A stretch of DNA of 64,000 nt from Aminipila sp047974845 (GCA_047974845.1 JBKECQ010000052.1:1-64000); one strand, 5' to 3'. Positions 8,440 to 17,034 are shown, numbered from the stretch's first letter. Made by a program: numbers and translations. Notes: a model not told the origin generated them from the letters alone.

Positions 8440-9318
8440 TTAATTCCCCCTAACACTATATAATAAAATTTCTTCAAGATTGGCATTATCAATTATAAAA
8501 TTGCCTGTTATTAGCTTCCTGTTAACTAGGGCACTAACACCAAAACTGTTTCTCTTATATCCCAAGATAGCGTTGCTATCTACCAGTTTCAATTCATCAT
8601 TTGAACACTTCAGTATACCGTAATCTGCTAAAATATCGTCTTTTACTGCGCTAAGGAGAATATTGCCGTTATTAATAAAGGTAATATAGTCACATATTTT
8701 TTCTAAATCACTTGTAATATGAGAAGAAATCAGTATTGAATGTTCCTCATTTTGTATAAACTCCATAAAAACATCCAAAATTTCATCTCGTATAACAGGA
8801 TCCAGCCCTGCGGTAGGTTCATCTAAAACCAATAGTTTTGCATTGTGGGATAATGCAGCTGCAATTGATAGCTTCATTTTCATTCCTTTTGAAAGGGCTT
8901 TCACAGATTTTTTTACAGGAAGGTTGAAGCACTCAATATAACCATTAAAACAACTGGTATCCCAATTTTTATAGAGCTTTGACATAAATAAATTAATTTG
9001 AGCAATGTTTAAGTTCTCGGGAAAGCAACAATCATCTAAAACAACACCTATATCTTCTTTTGCATCAATTGGAAAGTTTTTTAAATCATATCCAAGAACA
9101 GACACAGACTGTTTTAACGATGAAGAATCATCTTTAAGTATAGAGTCGTTATCAGGATTCTGTAAGCCCAGTAGCAGTTTTATTAAAGTGGTCTTACCAG
9201 CACCATTTTCTCCTATAAGACCCATAATTGAGCCTTTTGGAAGTTTTAAATTTACACTATTAAGCTTAAAATCTTTAAAAGTTTTATTGAGATTCTTTAT
9301 TTCTATAGCGTAGTTCAT
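8440..9318 (-). CDS. ABC transporter ATP-binding protein
   Basis: Cytoplasmic ATPase that would energise the adjacent permease. It has Walker A GENGAGKTT (about residue 37), a signature in the variant form LSKGMKMKLS where LSGGQ is usual, Walker B LLVLDEPTAGLDP and the switch His in LISSHI. This variant signature is common in the YtrB/EcsA-like class. Its 292 residues include a C-terminal extension of about 80 residues beyond the nucleotide-binding core. GGGGGAA lies 8 bases before the ATG. The gene follows the GntR gene at a 5 bp interval. Confidence 0.92.
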   Translation of the reverse strand: MNYAIEIKNLNKTFKDFKLNSVNLKLPKGSIMGLIGENGAGKTTLIKLLLGLQNPDNDSILKDDSSSLKQSVSVLGYDLKNFPIDAKEDIGVVLDDCCFPENLNIAQINLFMSKLYKNWDTSCFNGYIECFNLPVKKSVKALSKGMKMKLSIAAALSHNAKLLVLDEPTAGLDPVIRDEILDVFMEFIQNEEHSILISSHITSDLEKICDYITFINNGNILLSAVKDDILADYGILKCSNDELKLVDSNAILGYKRNSFGVSALVNRKLITGNFIIDNANLEEILLYSVRGN

Positions 9319-9323
9319 ATATA

Positions 9324-9698
9324 TTATTCCCCCTTTTGTAAGTCTTCTAAAATGCCCAATATCTCTGACATTTTAATGTTTGATAGAGCAGCAATACTTA
9401 AAATCTCTTTTAGACTGGCTCTTATTTCCTCAAGGTGCTTTTCCCTTATTTCAGATGGATTAGTTGCTTTTACAAAACTTCCTTTCCCTGTATAGGATTC
9501 GATAAAGCCTTCCTTTTCTAATTCCTCATAAGCACGCTTAGTTGTAATAACACTTATTTTCAGTTCTTTTGCAAGAAGTCGCATTGAGGGCAAAGCCTCT
9601 CCCGCAGTTAATTCATTTGAAATAATTTGCTTCTTTATTTGGGAAACAATTTGTTCATAAATTGGTTGCCCGCTTGAATTACTAATTATTATGTTCAT
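9324..9698 (-). CDS. GntR-family repressor, YtrA subfamily
   Basis: A 124-residue regulator with an N-terminal winged helix (PIYEQIVSQIKKQI, then LPSMRLLAKEL and TTKRAYEELEKEGF, then GKGSFV) and only a short C-terminal dimerisation helix pair. That layout is diagnostic of the YtrA group. YtrA proteins repress their own ABC operon. A perfect 9-5-9 palindrome over the -10 of its promoter is the obvious binding site. GGAG precedes the ATG by 8 bases. Confidence 0.92.
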   Translation of the reverse strand: MNIIISNSSGQPIYEQIVSQIKKQIISNELTAGEALPSMRLLAKELKISVITTKRAYEELEKEGFIESYTGKGSFVKATNPSEIREKHLEEIRASLKEILSIAALSNIKMSEILGILEDLQKGE

Positions 9699-9736
9699 AT
9701 TTTTTCTCCATGATTAATCATACACAATCAATATTA

Positions 9737-9776
9737 TTGTATATACACATTATATACAATGAGCGGCTGTTGTCAA
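9737..9776 (-). promoter_or_regulatory. Promoter with overlapping palindromic operator of the GntR-ABC operon
   Basis: On the minus strand TTGACA (plus 9771-9776) and TATAAT (plus 9749-9754) are 16 bp apart. The palindrome TTGTATATA-CACAT-TATATACAA (9737-9759) covers the -10 box. This is the arrangement expected for autorepression by the GntR protein. A shorter palindrome, TGATTAATCA (9712-9721), lies between it and the start. Confidence 0.8.
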
Positions 9777-9793
9777 CAAAAATAAAAAAAATA

Positions 9794-9865
9794 TTGCTAT
9801 ATATTTAATGTAAAGGTATAATGTGTTTGTAATATAAACTTGTTGTTCACAATATGAACAGCAAG
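9794..9865 (+). promoter_or_regulatory. Promoter and leader hairpin/operator of the M20-YfcC operon
   Basis: TTGCTA (9794-9799) and TATAAT (9817-9822) are 17 bp apart. Just downstream, CTTGTTGTTCA (9839-9849) pairs with TGAACAGCAAG (9855-9865) around a 5-base loop. This palindrome could be an operator, for example for the IclR regulator at 12840-13607, or an mRNA 5' hairpin. Confidence 0.6.
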
Positions 9866-9874
9866 AAAAGAGAG

Positions 9875-9993
9875 GTTGTTGTAAAAAGCAGTAGAAATAA
9901 AGATGGATTATTGCGAAAAGCAGTAAAAGTAAAGATGGGTTATTGCGAAAAGCAGTAGAAGTAAAGATGGGTTATTGCAAAAAGCAGTAGAAA
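9875..9993. repeat. 32-bp tandem repeat abutting the M20 peptidase start
   Basis: Three full copies of a 32-bp unit (9875-9906, 9907-9938, 9939-9970) and a partial fourth (9971 to about 9993). The unit centres on AAAAGCAGTAGAAGTAAAG followed by ATGG. It fills the leader between the promoter and the gene; the partial fourth copy contains the TTG that would open the longer version of the M20 frame. Confidence 0.92.
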
Positions 9994-10004
9994 GGTATGA
10001 AGGT

Positions 10005-11210
10005 ATGAAAGACTTAAGCGAAAGAATATCACAATTGATAACAGAAAAAGAACTGGTTGAAATGACTATGGAAATGATAAAGATACCGTCTTATGCTGGT
10101 ATAGAAAATCAAGAAACCGGAGTGGCAAAATATATTAAGTCAATTTTTGATAGAGAAGAAATTCCATGTAGAATTGAGGAGGTAGAGGCAGGAAGGTGTA
10201 ATGTCATTGCAACTTTAAAGGGAGATGGTAACGGTAAGTCTCTATTATTAAATGGACATACAGATACTGTTGAACCAAATGATATGCAAAGAGCATTTGA
10301 TCCATATATTGAAGACAATAAGCTTTATGGTAGAGGGGCTTCTGATATGAAGGGGCCTATTGTTTCAATGATGGGGGCAATGATAGCAATAAAAAGAGGA
10401 AAGATAAAAATGGCAGGGGATGTTACCTTTACCGGAGTTCTTGATGAAGAGCACAATAGCATTGGTACCATTGATTTAATTGAAAAGGGAATAAAGGCCC
10501 ATGCGGCTATTGTTGGAGAGCCATCTAACTTACAGATTTGTACGGGTCACAGAGGGCTGGAATGGTATGAGTTTAAATTTATTGGCAAAACAGTGCATGG
10601 TGGAAGACAGAAAGAAGGCGTAAACGCAATTGCTAAGGCAGTAAAATTTATAAATGCTCTAGAAGCTGATTTAATACCAAAAGTCTATGAGAGAAAACAC
10701 TCCTTGTTGGAAGAAGCAACAGTGAATTATGGAGTTATACATGGTGGAACTCAATTATCAACAGTTGCAGGAGAATGCTCATTATTTGTAGATAGAAGAT
10801 TTTTACCATATGAGGATTATGAGGAAGTTACAAAAGAATTTCAGCAATTAATAGATAAGCTTTCCGCTGAAGATAAAGACTTTAAATGTAATATGCGTGT
10901 CACACAAGAGAGTGCAATGAAAGAGGGCTATGTGCATAAGGCTATGGAAATATCAAAAGAGCACCCGGTAGTAAAGGTGGTCAGTGATGCAGTACTGCAA
11001 GTTACTGACAAACCACCGGTTTACACCTTTTTCCCCGCATGGACAGATGGTGGACTACTTAGCAACTATGCAGATATACCAACGGTGGTTATAGGCCCCG
11101 GAATCATAGAATGTTGTCACTCAAAGGAGGAGCATATACCTGTAGACCATCTAATGAAGGGATGCATTTTATATGCATTGACAGCAATTAATTTTTGTAA
11201 TAGCAAATAA
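10005..11210 (+). CDS. M20 family metallopeptidase / deacylase (ArgE-DapE type)
   Basis: Predicted cytoplasmic two-zinc hydrolase acting on N-acyl amino acids or short peptides. Visible zinc and catalytic motifs are GHTDTV, GRGASDMKG, the DEEHNS pair with the general base Glu, EPSNLQICTG, and the late His in CCHSKEEHIP. A central dimerisation domain starts near HRGLEWYEFKF. The frame opens at a TTG at 9975, but that codon lies in the last tandem-repeat copy. The ATG at 10005 has AAAGGT 8 bases upstream and is preferred (401 residues). It is followed 69 bp later by a YfcC-type carrier, suggesting uptake and hydrolysis of the same substrate. The exact substrate cannot be named. Confidence 0.85.
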   Translation: MKDLSERISQLITEKELVEMTMEMIKIPSYAGIENQETGVAKYIKSIFDREEIPCRIEEVEAGRCNVIATLKGDGNGKSLLLNGHTDTVEPNDMQRAFDPYIEDNKLYGRGASDMKGPIVSMMGAMIAIKRGKIKMAGDVTFTGVLDEEHNSIGTIDLIEKGIKAHAAIVGEPSNLQICTGHRGLEWYEFKFIGKTVHGGRQKEGVNAIAKAVKFINALEADLIPKVYERKHSLLEEATVNYGVIHGGTQLSTVAGECSLFVDRRFLPYEDYEEVTKEFQQLIDKLSAEDKDFKCNMRVTQESAMKEGYVHKAMEISKEHPVVKVVSDAVLQVTDKPPVYTFFPAWTDGGLLSNYADIPTVVIGPGIIECCHSKEEHIPVDHLMKGCILYALTAINFCNSK

Positions 11211-11279
11211 TTATGTTGAAGGGGTAAGCCGTTATATTTATTGATATAGCATTAGTAGTTAAAAGGAGGATAGAATAAT

Positions 11280-12680
11280 ATGGAAACCCTAAATAATAAA
11301 AAGCTTAAAGTTCCTCATGTATATATAATTATCATGGGAATTGCACTAATATGTATGTTGCTAACTTACATAATTCCAGCAGGAGCATATGAGAGAATTA
11401 TTAATGAAGCAGGAAGAGAGGTGGTAGATCCAAGCTCATTCCACTTTATAGAACAGACGCCACAAAACCTATTTGATTATTTCTCATCATTTCATACGGG
11501 GCTTGTGGAAACAGCAGGAATTATTATGTTTTTGTTTATTGTTGGCGGTTCTTTTGCAGTTATTGAGGGAACAGGAGCAATAGAAGCTGTACTTTGCAAA
11601 ATCACGCAAGTTATGGCAGGTAAAGAAAGACTTATAATACCCTTTATCATGTTTACTTTTGCAATAGGTGGAGCAACCTTTGGAATGGCAGAAGAAGCAT
11701 TACCGTTTATACCGATTATGGTTACTTTAGCAATTTCTTTGGGTTTTGACTCAATGACAGGAGCCGCAATGGTGCTGGTGGGATGTAGCGCAGGGTTTGC
11801 AGGAGCATTTTTAAGCCCATTCACAGTAGGTGTGGCACAAGGCATTGCCGGATTGCCACTTGCGTCGGGTATGGGATTTAGAATTATATTATTTATTGCT
11901 ATGTGCATTCTAATGATAGGGTTTGTTTATTGGTATGCGGGAAGAGTTAAGAAGAATCCTAAGCTTTCACCTATGTACGAAATAGACCAAAAAAGAGAAG
12001 ATAAGCTTGATTTAAATAACTTAAAACAGCTTACAAAAAAGCATATATTAATATTAATAGTAGTCGCACTGTCAATAATAACTTTTACATATGGGGTTAT
12101 AAAACTTGGGTGGTATTTTAAGGAATTATCTGCAACATTTTTAATTATGGCAGTGCTTAGTGCAATCATAAGTGGTATGGGGTTCAATGGATTTGCGGAG
12201 CATCTTACTAAAGGTATGGCCACATTGGCAAGCGGAGCGATTATTGTGGGATTTGCACGTGCCATACTGATATTGCTTACAGATGGAGGAATTATTGATA
12301 CAATATTATATTATACATCAGATATGGTTGCCGGATTGTCTTCCAATGTTGCCGCTTTGGGTATGTATATATTCCAAGTGTTTTTAAATTTCTTAGTTCC
12401 ATCAGGCTCAGGACAAGCTGCTATTTCAATGCCAATACTATGTCCTCTTTCGGATATTGTAGGTGTTACAAGGCAAACAGCGGTTCTGGCATATCAGCTG
12501 GGTGATGGAATATCAAACATATTTACTCCGACATCGGGCTATTTTATGGCTGGTCTTGCCCTTGCAAAAATTCCATGGGAAAAATGGGCGAAGTGGTTGT
12601 TGCCATTACTTTTAATGGAGTATATAGTAGGTGCAATCTTTATTGTTATTGCAAATTCCATTGGATATGGTCCGTTCTAA
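11280..12680 (+). CDS. YfcC / C4-dicarboxylate anaerobic carrier family transporter
   Basis: A 466-residue integral membrane protein with about 12 helices. It opens with a short basic stretch before YIIPAGAYER, a hallmark of the YfcC/DcuC-like family, and contains GGATFGMAEEALPF and the late PSGSGQAA motif. Some members move basic amino acids, peptides or dicarboxylates. AGGAGG precedes the ATG by about 9 bases. Location after an M20 peptidase, and convergence with an IclR regulator, suggest import of an acylated amino acid or dipeptide (inference). Confidence 0.85.
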   Translation: METLNNKKLKVPHVYIIIMGIALICMLLTYIIPAGAYERIINEAGREVVDPSSFHFIEQTPQNLFDYFSSFHTGLVETAGIIMFLFIVGGSFAVIEGTGAIEAVLCKITQVMAGKERLIIPFIMFTFAIGGATFGMAEEALPFIPIMVTLAISLGFDSMTGAAMVLVGCSAGFAGAFLSPFTVGVAQGIAGLPLASGMGFRIILFIAMCILMIGFVYWYAGRVKKNPKLSPMYEIDQKREDKLDLNNLKQLTKKHILILIVVALSIITFTYGVIKLGWYFKELSATFLIMAVLSAIISGMGFNGFAEHLTKGMATLASGAIIVGFARAILILLTDGGIIDTILYYTSDMVAGLSSNVAALGMYIFQVFLNFLVPSGSGQAAISMPILCPLSDIVGVTRQTAVLAYQLGDGISNIFTPTSGYFMAGLALAKIPWEKWAKWLLPLLLMEYIVGAIFIVIANSIGYGPF

Positions 12681-12720
12681 TTGATTTTATAAAGACTATA
12701 AAACAGTATAAGACGAAAAA

Positions 12721-12760
12721 GAGGTTACTTGCTACCATCAGATAGTAAGTAACCTTTAGT
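12721..12760. terminator. Bidirectional terminator between the YfcC gene and iclR
   Basis: GGTTACTTGCTA pairs with TAGTAAGTAACC (one bulge) around an 8-base loop. On the plus strand a TTTAGTTT tail follows; on the minus strand the tail is TCTTTTT, so it can end both converging transcripts. Confidence 0.7.
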
Positions 12761-12839
12761 TTAATATAAGTAGTCTTTAGTCTTAGGTTAAGGAACATCT
12801 GGTTTCAGGTCAAGTAACCTTTAGCCTGAAATAAAAATG

Positions 12840-13607
12840 TTAAGGGAGACAAGTTTCTAATTCCTTTTGATACGAAAGAAGTAAAGTTTTAAAGCTTTCA
12901 AGTTTTGCCTCCCAGCCGTCTTCACGAAAGAATGCAACTGCAACGCAGGCTTTTATTTCTCCATTTCTCCCAAAAAGAGGAATGCCTACACCTAAAATAT
13001 CAATACCAAGCTCATCAACACTTGTTGAAAAGCCTTGTGTTCGAATCCTCTGATACTCTTCCAAAAGTTCTTCTTTAGTAGTAAGGGTATTGGGGCAAGT
13101 TTTCTCAAAGGTGTGGTTATCAAGGTAGTCACTAATATAGTCAGTATCTTGATATGCCATAATACATTTCCCATAATTCCCTTTATTGACACTAAAGTAT
13201 TTGCCCGGAACATCGTTTAGCTTCATTGGTTGGTGAACTTCAATTTCATAAATGGATATGATTTTATCTCCATCCTTTATGGCCATTCCTACCGATTCCT
13301 TAGTAATATCAGAGATCTTAGATAATAGATCCTGAATCTGACTTTTATATGTGTGATTATATAAATAAGAGGAACCAATATGGTACATACCTGGACCAAC
13401 TTTATATTTATCTGAATTTAAATCCCATGCAACAAATGCTCGACTCTCCAGAGTCTTTAAGATTCTATATACTGTGGATCGGTTAAACCCTAAAACTTTG
13501 GAAAGTTCTTGTACCTTATATTCGTAAGGAGGTAACGATAACTGCTCTAAAACCATTAAGGTTTTTTCTATACTATTAGCAGATTCTTTTTGTAGAGTTG
13601 TATTCAT
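12840..13607 (-). CDS. IclR-family transcriptional regulator
   Basis: A 255-residue regulator with an N-terminal winged helix (SIEKTLMVLEQLS, then STVYRILKTLESRAFV) and a C-terminal IclR effector-binding domain from about residue 75 (GSSYLYNHTY through VAVAFFRED). IclR proteins bind small carboxylate-like effectors. It is convergent with the M20-YfcC pair, so that operon is the likely target, along with itself. It has its own promoter upstream on the minus strand. Confidence 0.9.
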   Translation of the reverse strand: MNTTLQKESANSIEKTLMVLEQLSLPPYEYKVQELSKVLGFNRSTVYRILKTLESRAFVAWDLNSDKYKVGPGMYHIGSSYLYNHTYKSQIQDLLSKISDITKESVGMAIKDGDKIISIYEIEVHQPMKLNDVPGKYFSVNKGNYGKCIMAYQDTDYISDYLDNHTFEKTCPNTLTTKEELLEEYQRIRTQGFSTSVDELGIDILGVGIPLFGRNGEIKACVAVAFFREDGWEAKLESFKTLLLSYQKELETCLP

Positions 13608-13633
13608 AAGTGTGATATCCCCTTTCCGCCAAC

Positions 13634-13662
13634 ATTATAACATTTGAGGAAATCTTATACAA
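13634..13662 (-). promoter_or_regulatory. Promoter of iclR
   Basis: Read on the minus strand, TTGTAT (plus 13657-13662) and TATAAT (plus 13634-13639) are 17 bp apart, about 26 bp before the start codon. Confidence 0.65.
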
Positions 13663-13784
13663 CACCTGAAATAGGTAAAGTCTATGTAATTAAGTAAGCT
13701 AAAAGGATTAAAGTAACCGTTAAGAAGAAAATATATGTAAAAGATGAGGGTTGGAATTTTAAACAAAAAAGATTAAATAAGTTG

Positions 13785-13813
13785 TTGACAATTAATAAAA
13801 TGAATGGTATTAT
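13785..13813 (+). promoter_or_regulatory. Promoter of the T-box / trpXYZ operon
   Basis: A consensus TTGACA (13785-13790) and TATTAT (13808-13813) are 17 bp apart, ending about 28 bp before the first T-box helix. Confidence 0.8.
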
Positions 13814-13840
13814 CACATCATAAATCAAATAAGTAAACCG

Positions 13841-14108
13841 TAGACGAGGGAGTAAAGCTGTTCAACGATTTTAAAGCGAGCCTGGGGTGGTGAAAGCCGG
13901 GTAGATGTCAGTCTCAGCAAATGGGCCTCTGAGGGCGACGTGAAAAGTTTAAGTAAACTTATTAGCGAAGACGTGAAGCCGACGTTATTGGCGTAGGGTG
14001 TGATGGCACTCGCAGAGAGGATGTGTATTTAGCACATCAAACAAGGTGGTACCGCAGGTTTTAACACTTGTCCTTGTATATTCAGTATACATGGATAGGT
14101 GTTTTTTT
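13841..14108 (+). promoter_or_regulatory. T-box riboswitch, tryptophan specifier
   Basis: Stem I begins with GAGG and the AGTA specifier-loop motif (about 13847-13854). The 3' side of that loop reads AAATGGG before CCTC, which pairs with the GAGG. The codon in the specifier position is TGG (13922-13924), so tRNA-Trp is the ligand. The conserved T-box AAGGTGGTACCGC is at 14043-14055. A terminator hairpin with a T7 tail spans 14063-14108. Uncharged tRNA-Trp should favour the antiterminator and turn on the transporter genes downstream. The tRNA-acceptor-pairing bulge reads TGGT (14047-14050). Confidence 0.92.
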
Positions 14109-14260
14109 ATGTTTTACAAGTTACATTATTGTGGCAAGTAGAACTTATTCTGAAATTACTAGGTTTGATATGGTAGGTAATTTTCAGTTTGTACTGCTCC
14201 TGTCTTATGCCATTAATCACTAATTTTGTTAAACGTAGAAAGGACAGAAAGGTGAACAAA

Positions 14261-15262
14261 ATGAAAAAAAGAACATTATCAGCATTATTAATTATGTTAT
14301 TGGCGGTAACTGTAGCTTTTACCGGTTGCGGCAATAAAGGGGAAGAAAGTGGAAAGGGAAGCGATGAAAACCTTCCAACAATCGGGATTGTTCAGATAGT
14401 TGAACATCCGTCTTTAGATACTATTCGTGAGAGCATTCTTGCAGAGCTGGAAGAAGAAGGGTTTGTAGATGGCGAAACAGTTAAAATAGATTATAAAAAT
14501 GCTCAAAATGATACAAACAATCTAAAAACTATTTGTCAATCATTCTCTGCTAATAAATACGATTTGATTATTGCAATCGCAACATCTTCTGCACAGGCGG
14601 CACTAGGTGAAACAACAGAAATTCCAATTATATTTTCAGCTGTTACAGACCCGGTAGGAGCTAAACTTGTAGACAGCATGGAAGTACCGGGAGGAAACAT
14701 TACAGGTACGTCAGATACAGTTTCAGCCACCAAGATAATGGACTTAGCATTGCAAATGACGCCGAATATTGAAAGGCTTGGAGTAATATACAGCACAGGA
14801 GAAATCAATTCCGTTTCTGTTGTAAAAGAATTAAAGGAATATGCAAAGGGTAAGAACATTGAAGTTGTAGAGGCTACAATCATGAACAGCAGTGAAATTC
14901 AACAGGCGGCACAATCACTTATAGGAAAGGTAGATGCAGTATTTTCTCCAATAGACAATACAGTAGCAACAGCTATGCCTACGGTTGTAGATGTTCTAAA
15001 TAAAGCAAAACTTCCATACTATGTGGCAGCAGATTCTATGGTTGCCGATGGCGGTCTTGCAACGGATGGAGTAAATTATGTAGCGTTAGGGAAAACTACC
15101 GGTACAATGGCGGCAGAAGTGCTTAATGGAGCAGACACTGCAACAATGCCGGTTAAGGTAATGTCAGAAACTCAAATTTATATAAATAAGAACACAGCAG
15201 ATGAAATTGGTCTTAAAATTCCTGCTGAGATTTTAAAAAAAGCAACAGATTTATCAGAATAA
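14261..15262 (+). CDS. trpX: ABC transporter substrate-binding lipoprotein, predicted tryptophan binding (TrpX-like)
   Basis: A 333-residue lipoprotein of the ABC_sub_bind family. The signal peptide ends A-F-T-G-C. The mature protein begins with a typical IGIVQIVEHPSLD segment followed by LVDGxxVxxxYKNAQND-like sequence. The frame could open at 14189, but GAAAGGTG (14247-14254) sets the ATG at 14261, directly before the basic n-region. It is the first gene behind a Trp T-box, so it should bind tryptophan (or a precursor) outside the cell for import by the next two gene products. The symbol follows the published T-box-based name; binding is inferred. Confidence 0.85.
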   Translation: MKKRTLSALLIMLLAVTVAFTGCGNKGEESGKGSDENLPTIGIVQIVEHPSLDTIRESILAELEEEGFVDGETVKIDYKNAQNDTNNLKTICQSFSANKYDLIIAIATSSAQAALGETTEIPIIFSAVTDPVGAKLVDSMEVPGGNITGTSDTVSATKIMDLALQMTPNIERLGVIYSTGEINSVSVVKELKEYAKGKNIEVVEATIMNSSEIQQAAQSLIGKVDAVFSPIDNTVATAMPTVVDVLNKAKLPYYVAADSMVADGGLATDGVNYVALGKTTGTMAAEVLNGADTATMPVKVMSETQIYINKNTADEIGLKIPAEILKKATDLSE

Positions 15263-15268
15263 CCAATT

Positions 15269-15297
15269 GAATAGGAAGCTATTATAGCTTTCTATTC
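15269..15297 (+). other. mRNA hairpin between trpX and trpY
   Basis: GAATAG-G-AAGCTA pairs with TAGCTT-T-CTATTC around a 3-base loop, without a T run. It sits just after the binding-protein stop, the usual place for a stabilising hairpin that lets the binding protein be made in excess over the permease. Confidence 0.6.
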
Positions 15298-15333
15298 CTC
15301 TTATTTGAACTAGACAGACTTGGAGGACTTTTT

Positions 15334-16239
15334 ATGTTAATGACTTTCCCAGCATTTATGGGATCCTTAGAACAAGGAATGATATATGCAGTTTTAGCTT
15401 TGGGAGTGTTTCTCTCCTTTAGAACACTTAATACTCCCGATTTGACAGTGGATGGCAGCGTTGTTACTGGTGCCGCTGCCTCCGCAGTTATTTGTGATAT
15501 TGGATTAAGCCCGTTATTGGGGCTTGGAGCTGCATTTTTGTGTGGTTGTATAGCCGGTGCTGTTACAGCCTTATTAAATACAAAGCTTAAGATTCAGCCT
15601 CTTTTAGCGGGGATACTTGTTATGCTTGGACTTTACTCCATAAATCTAAGGATTATGGGAAGCAGACCAAATGTCTCTCTTTCAAGAAGTAATACCTTGT
15701 ATAAGATGGCTCAGGAGAGCTTTGAATCGGAATATTCAGCGCTTTTGGTGGGCATTATCGTTCTTATAATCATCATTGCAGTATTCTTCTTTTTCCTAAA
15801 AACACGTATGGGGTTTGCACTTCGTGCCACAGGAGACAATGAGGAAATGGTGCGAGCATACGCTATAAACAGTCAGGGAATGAAAGTTTTAGGGTTAGCT
15901 CTTTCAAATGGATTTGTAGGTCTGGCAGGAGGAATGCTGGCACAGTACCAATCTTTTGCTGATGTTACAATGGGAACAGGAATGGTTGTAATCGGTTTGG
16001 CCTCAGTAATAATAGGTGAGGCTATATTTGGAACAAAATCATTGCTTAGAAGATTAGTTGCAGTAGCATTGGGAGCTATAGTATATAGACTTATTATTGC
16101 GCAAGCTCTTGCATTTGGACTTCCTACCAGCGACTTGAAGTTAGTTTCTGCAATAATTGTTGCGGGGGCTTTGGCACTTGGGACTTTAAGCGTAAATTTC
16201 CCATTCAAGTCTTTAATGGTAAAAAAGGAGGTTCAGTAA
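15334..16239 (+). CDS. trpY: ABC transporter permease (TrpY-like)
   Basis: A 301-residue permease of the branched-chain-amino-acid type family (BPD_transp_2), with about eight hydrophobic helices. It includes LNTPDLTVDGSVVTGAA near the start and the cytoplasmic coupling segment RATGDNEEMVRAYAIN. TTGGAGG lies upstream of the ATG. The stop is one base before the ATPase start, so the genes are co-transcribed and probably coupled. It should form the membrane channel for the TrpX ligand. Confidence 0.88.
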   Translation: MLMTFPAFMGSLEQGMIYAVLALGVFLSFRTLNTPDLTVDGSVVTGAAASAVICDIGLSPLLGLGAAFLCGCIAGAVTALLNTKLKIQPLLAGILVMLGLYSINLRIMGSRPNVSLSRSNTLYKMAQESFESEYSALLVGIIVLIIIIAVFFFFLKTRMGFALRATGDNEEMVRAYAINSQGMKVLGLALSNGFVGLAGGMLAQYQSFADVTMGTGMVVIGLASVIIGEAIFGTKSLLRRLVAVALGAIVYRLIIAQALAFGLPTSDLKLVSAIIVAGALALGTLSVNFPFKSLMVKKEVQ

Positions 16240-16240
16240 T

Positions 16241-17014
16241 ATGCTTAAAATTAATGGCTTGCAAAAAACCTTTGGAAGGGGAACAGTTAATGAAAAAAGT
16301 GCAATTAATAATTTAAATTTGCACTTAAATCCAGGGGATTTTGTAACAATAATAGGTAGTAATGGTGCAGGAAAATCTACAATGATGAACTGCATTGCAG
16401 GTGTTTTTCCGGTTGATGGTGGAGAAATATTACTGGACGGAAAAGATATAACAAGACAACCTGAGTATAAAAGATCTAAGATGATAGGTCGTGTTTTTCA
16501 AGACCCACTTAAGGGCACTGCATTTGATATGACCATTGAAGAGAACCTATCAATAGCATATAATAAAAACAATTTTTTGGGTCTGCAAGCGGGACTTAAT
16601 AAAAAACAAAGAGATACATTTAGAGAAAAGCTGGCATTGTTAGGAATGGGGCTTGAAGATAGAATGAAGCAAAAGGCGAGGCTATTATCCGGTGGACAAA
16701 GACAGGCATTAACACTTTTTATGGCAGTTATGTCAGATCCTAAACTATTACTGTTAGATGAGCATACTGCTGCACTGGACCCCGGCGCTGCCGCAAAGGT
16801 TTTGGAACTGACTGACTACTTTGCAAAACAAGAGAACCTTTCCACTATGATGATTACCCATAACATGAAAGCCGCACTGGAACATGGAAATAGAACTATA
16901 TTGATGAAAGAGGGCAGAATTGTTATGGACATCAGCGGTAATGAACGTGATCAAATGACTGTTGAGAAGCTTATTGAGCAATTTTCTATTGATAATGATA
17001 GAATGCTTCTATAA
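16241..17014 (+). CDS. trpZ: ABC transporter ATP-binding protein (TrpZ-like)
   Basis: A 257-residue ATPase with Walker A GSNGAGKST, Q-loop in RVFQDP, signature LSGGQRQAL, Walker B LLLLDEHTAALDP and switch His in MITHNM. The Walker B is followed by H in DEHTAALD, where most families have DEPT; this is usual for the group. AGGAGG precedes the ATG. It ends the T-box-controlled operon, which is closed by a terminator. Confidence 0.92.
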   Translation: MLKINGLQKTFGRGTVNEKSAINNLNLHLNPGDFVTIIGSNGAGKSTMMNCIAGVFPVDGGEILLDGKDITRQPEYKRSKMIGRVFQDPLKGTAFDMTIEENLSIAYNKNNFLGLQAGLNKKQRDTFREKLALLGMGLEDRMKQKARLLSGGQRQALTLFMAVMSDPKLLLLDEHTAALDPGAAAKVLELTDYFAKQENLSTMMITHNMKAALEHGNRTILMKEGRIVMDISGNERDQMTVEKLIEQFSIDNDRMLL

Positions 17015-17034
17015 TAAGGTTTGTTTAAGCAAGA

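Noticed and set aside
7944..8453. 169-residue plus-strand ORF opposite the ABC permease
   Set aside because: It is a shadow of a clear permease gene; no ribosome site and no recognisable domain.
9875..9993. CRISPR array
   Set aside because: The 32-bp units are contiguous with no spacers; they are simple tandem repeats.
11492..11908. 138-residue minus-strand ORF within the YfcC-type carrier
   Set aside because: Antisense to a well-conserved transporter; its composition is that of a reversed membrane protein.
12800..12833. Second terminator for iclR (TTTCAGG / CCTGAAA)
   Set aside because: The stem lacks a T run on the minus strand; the hairpin at 12721-12760 is a better candidate.
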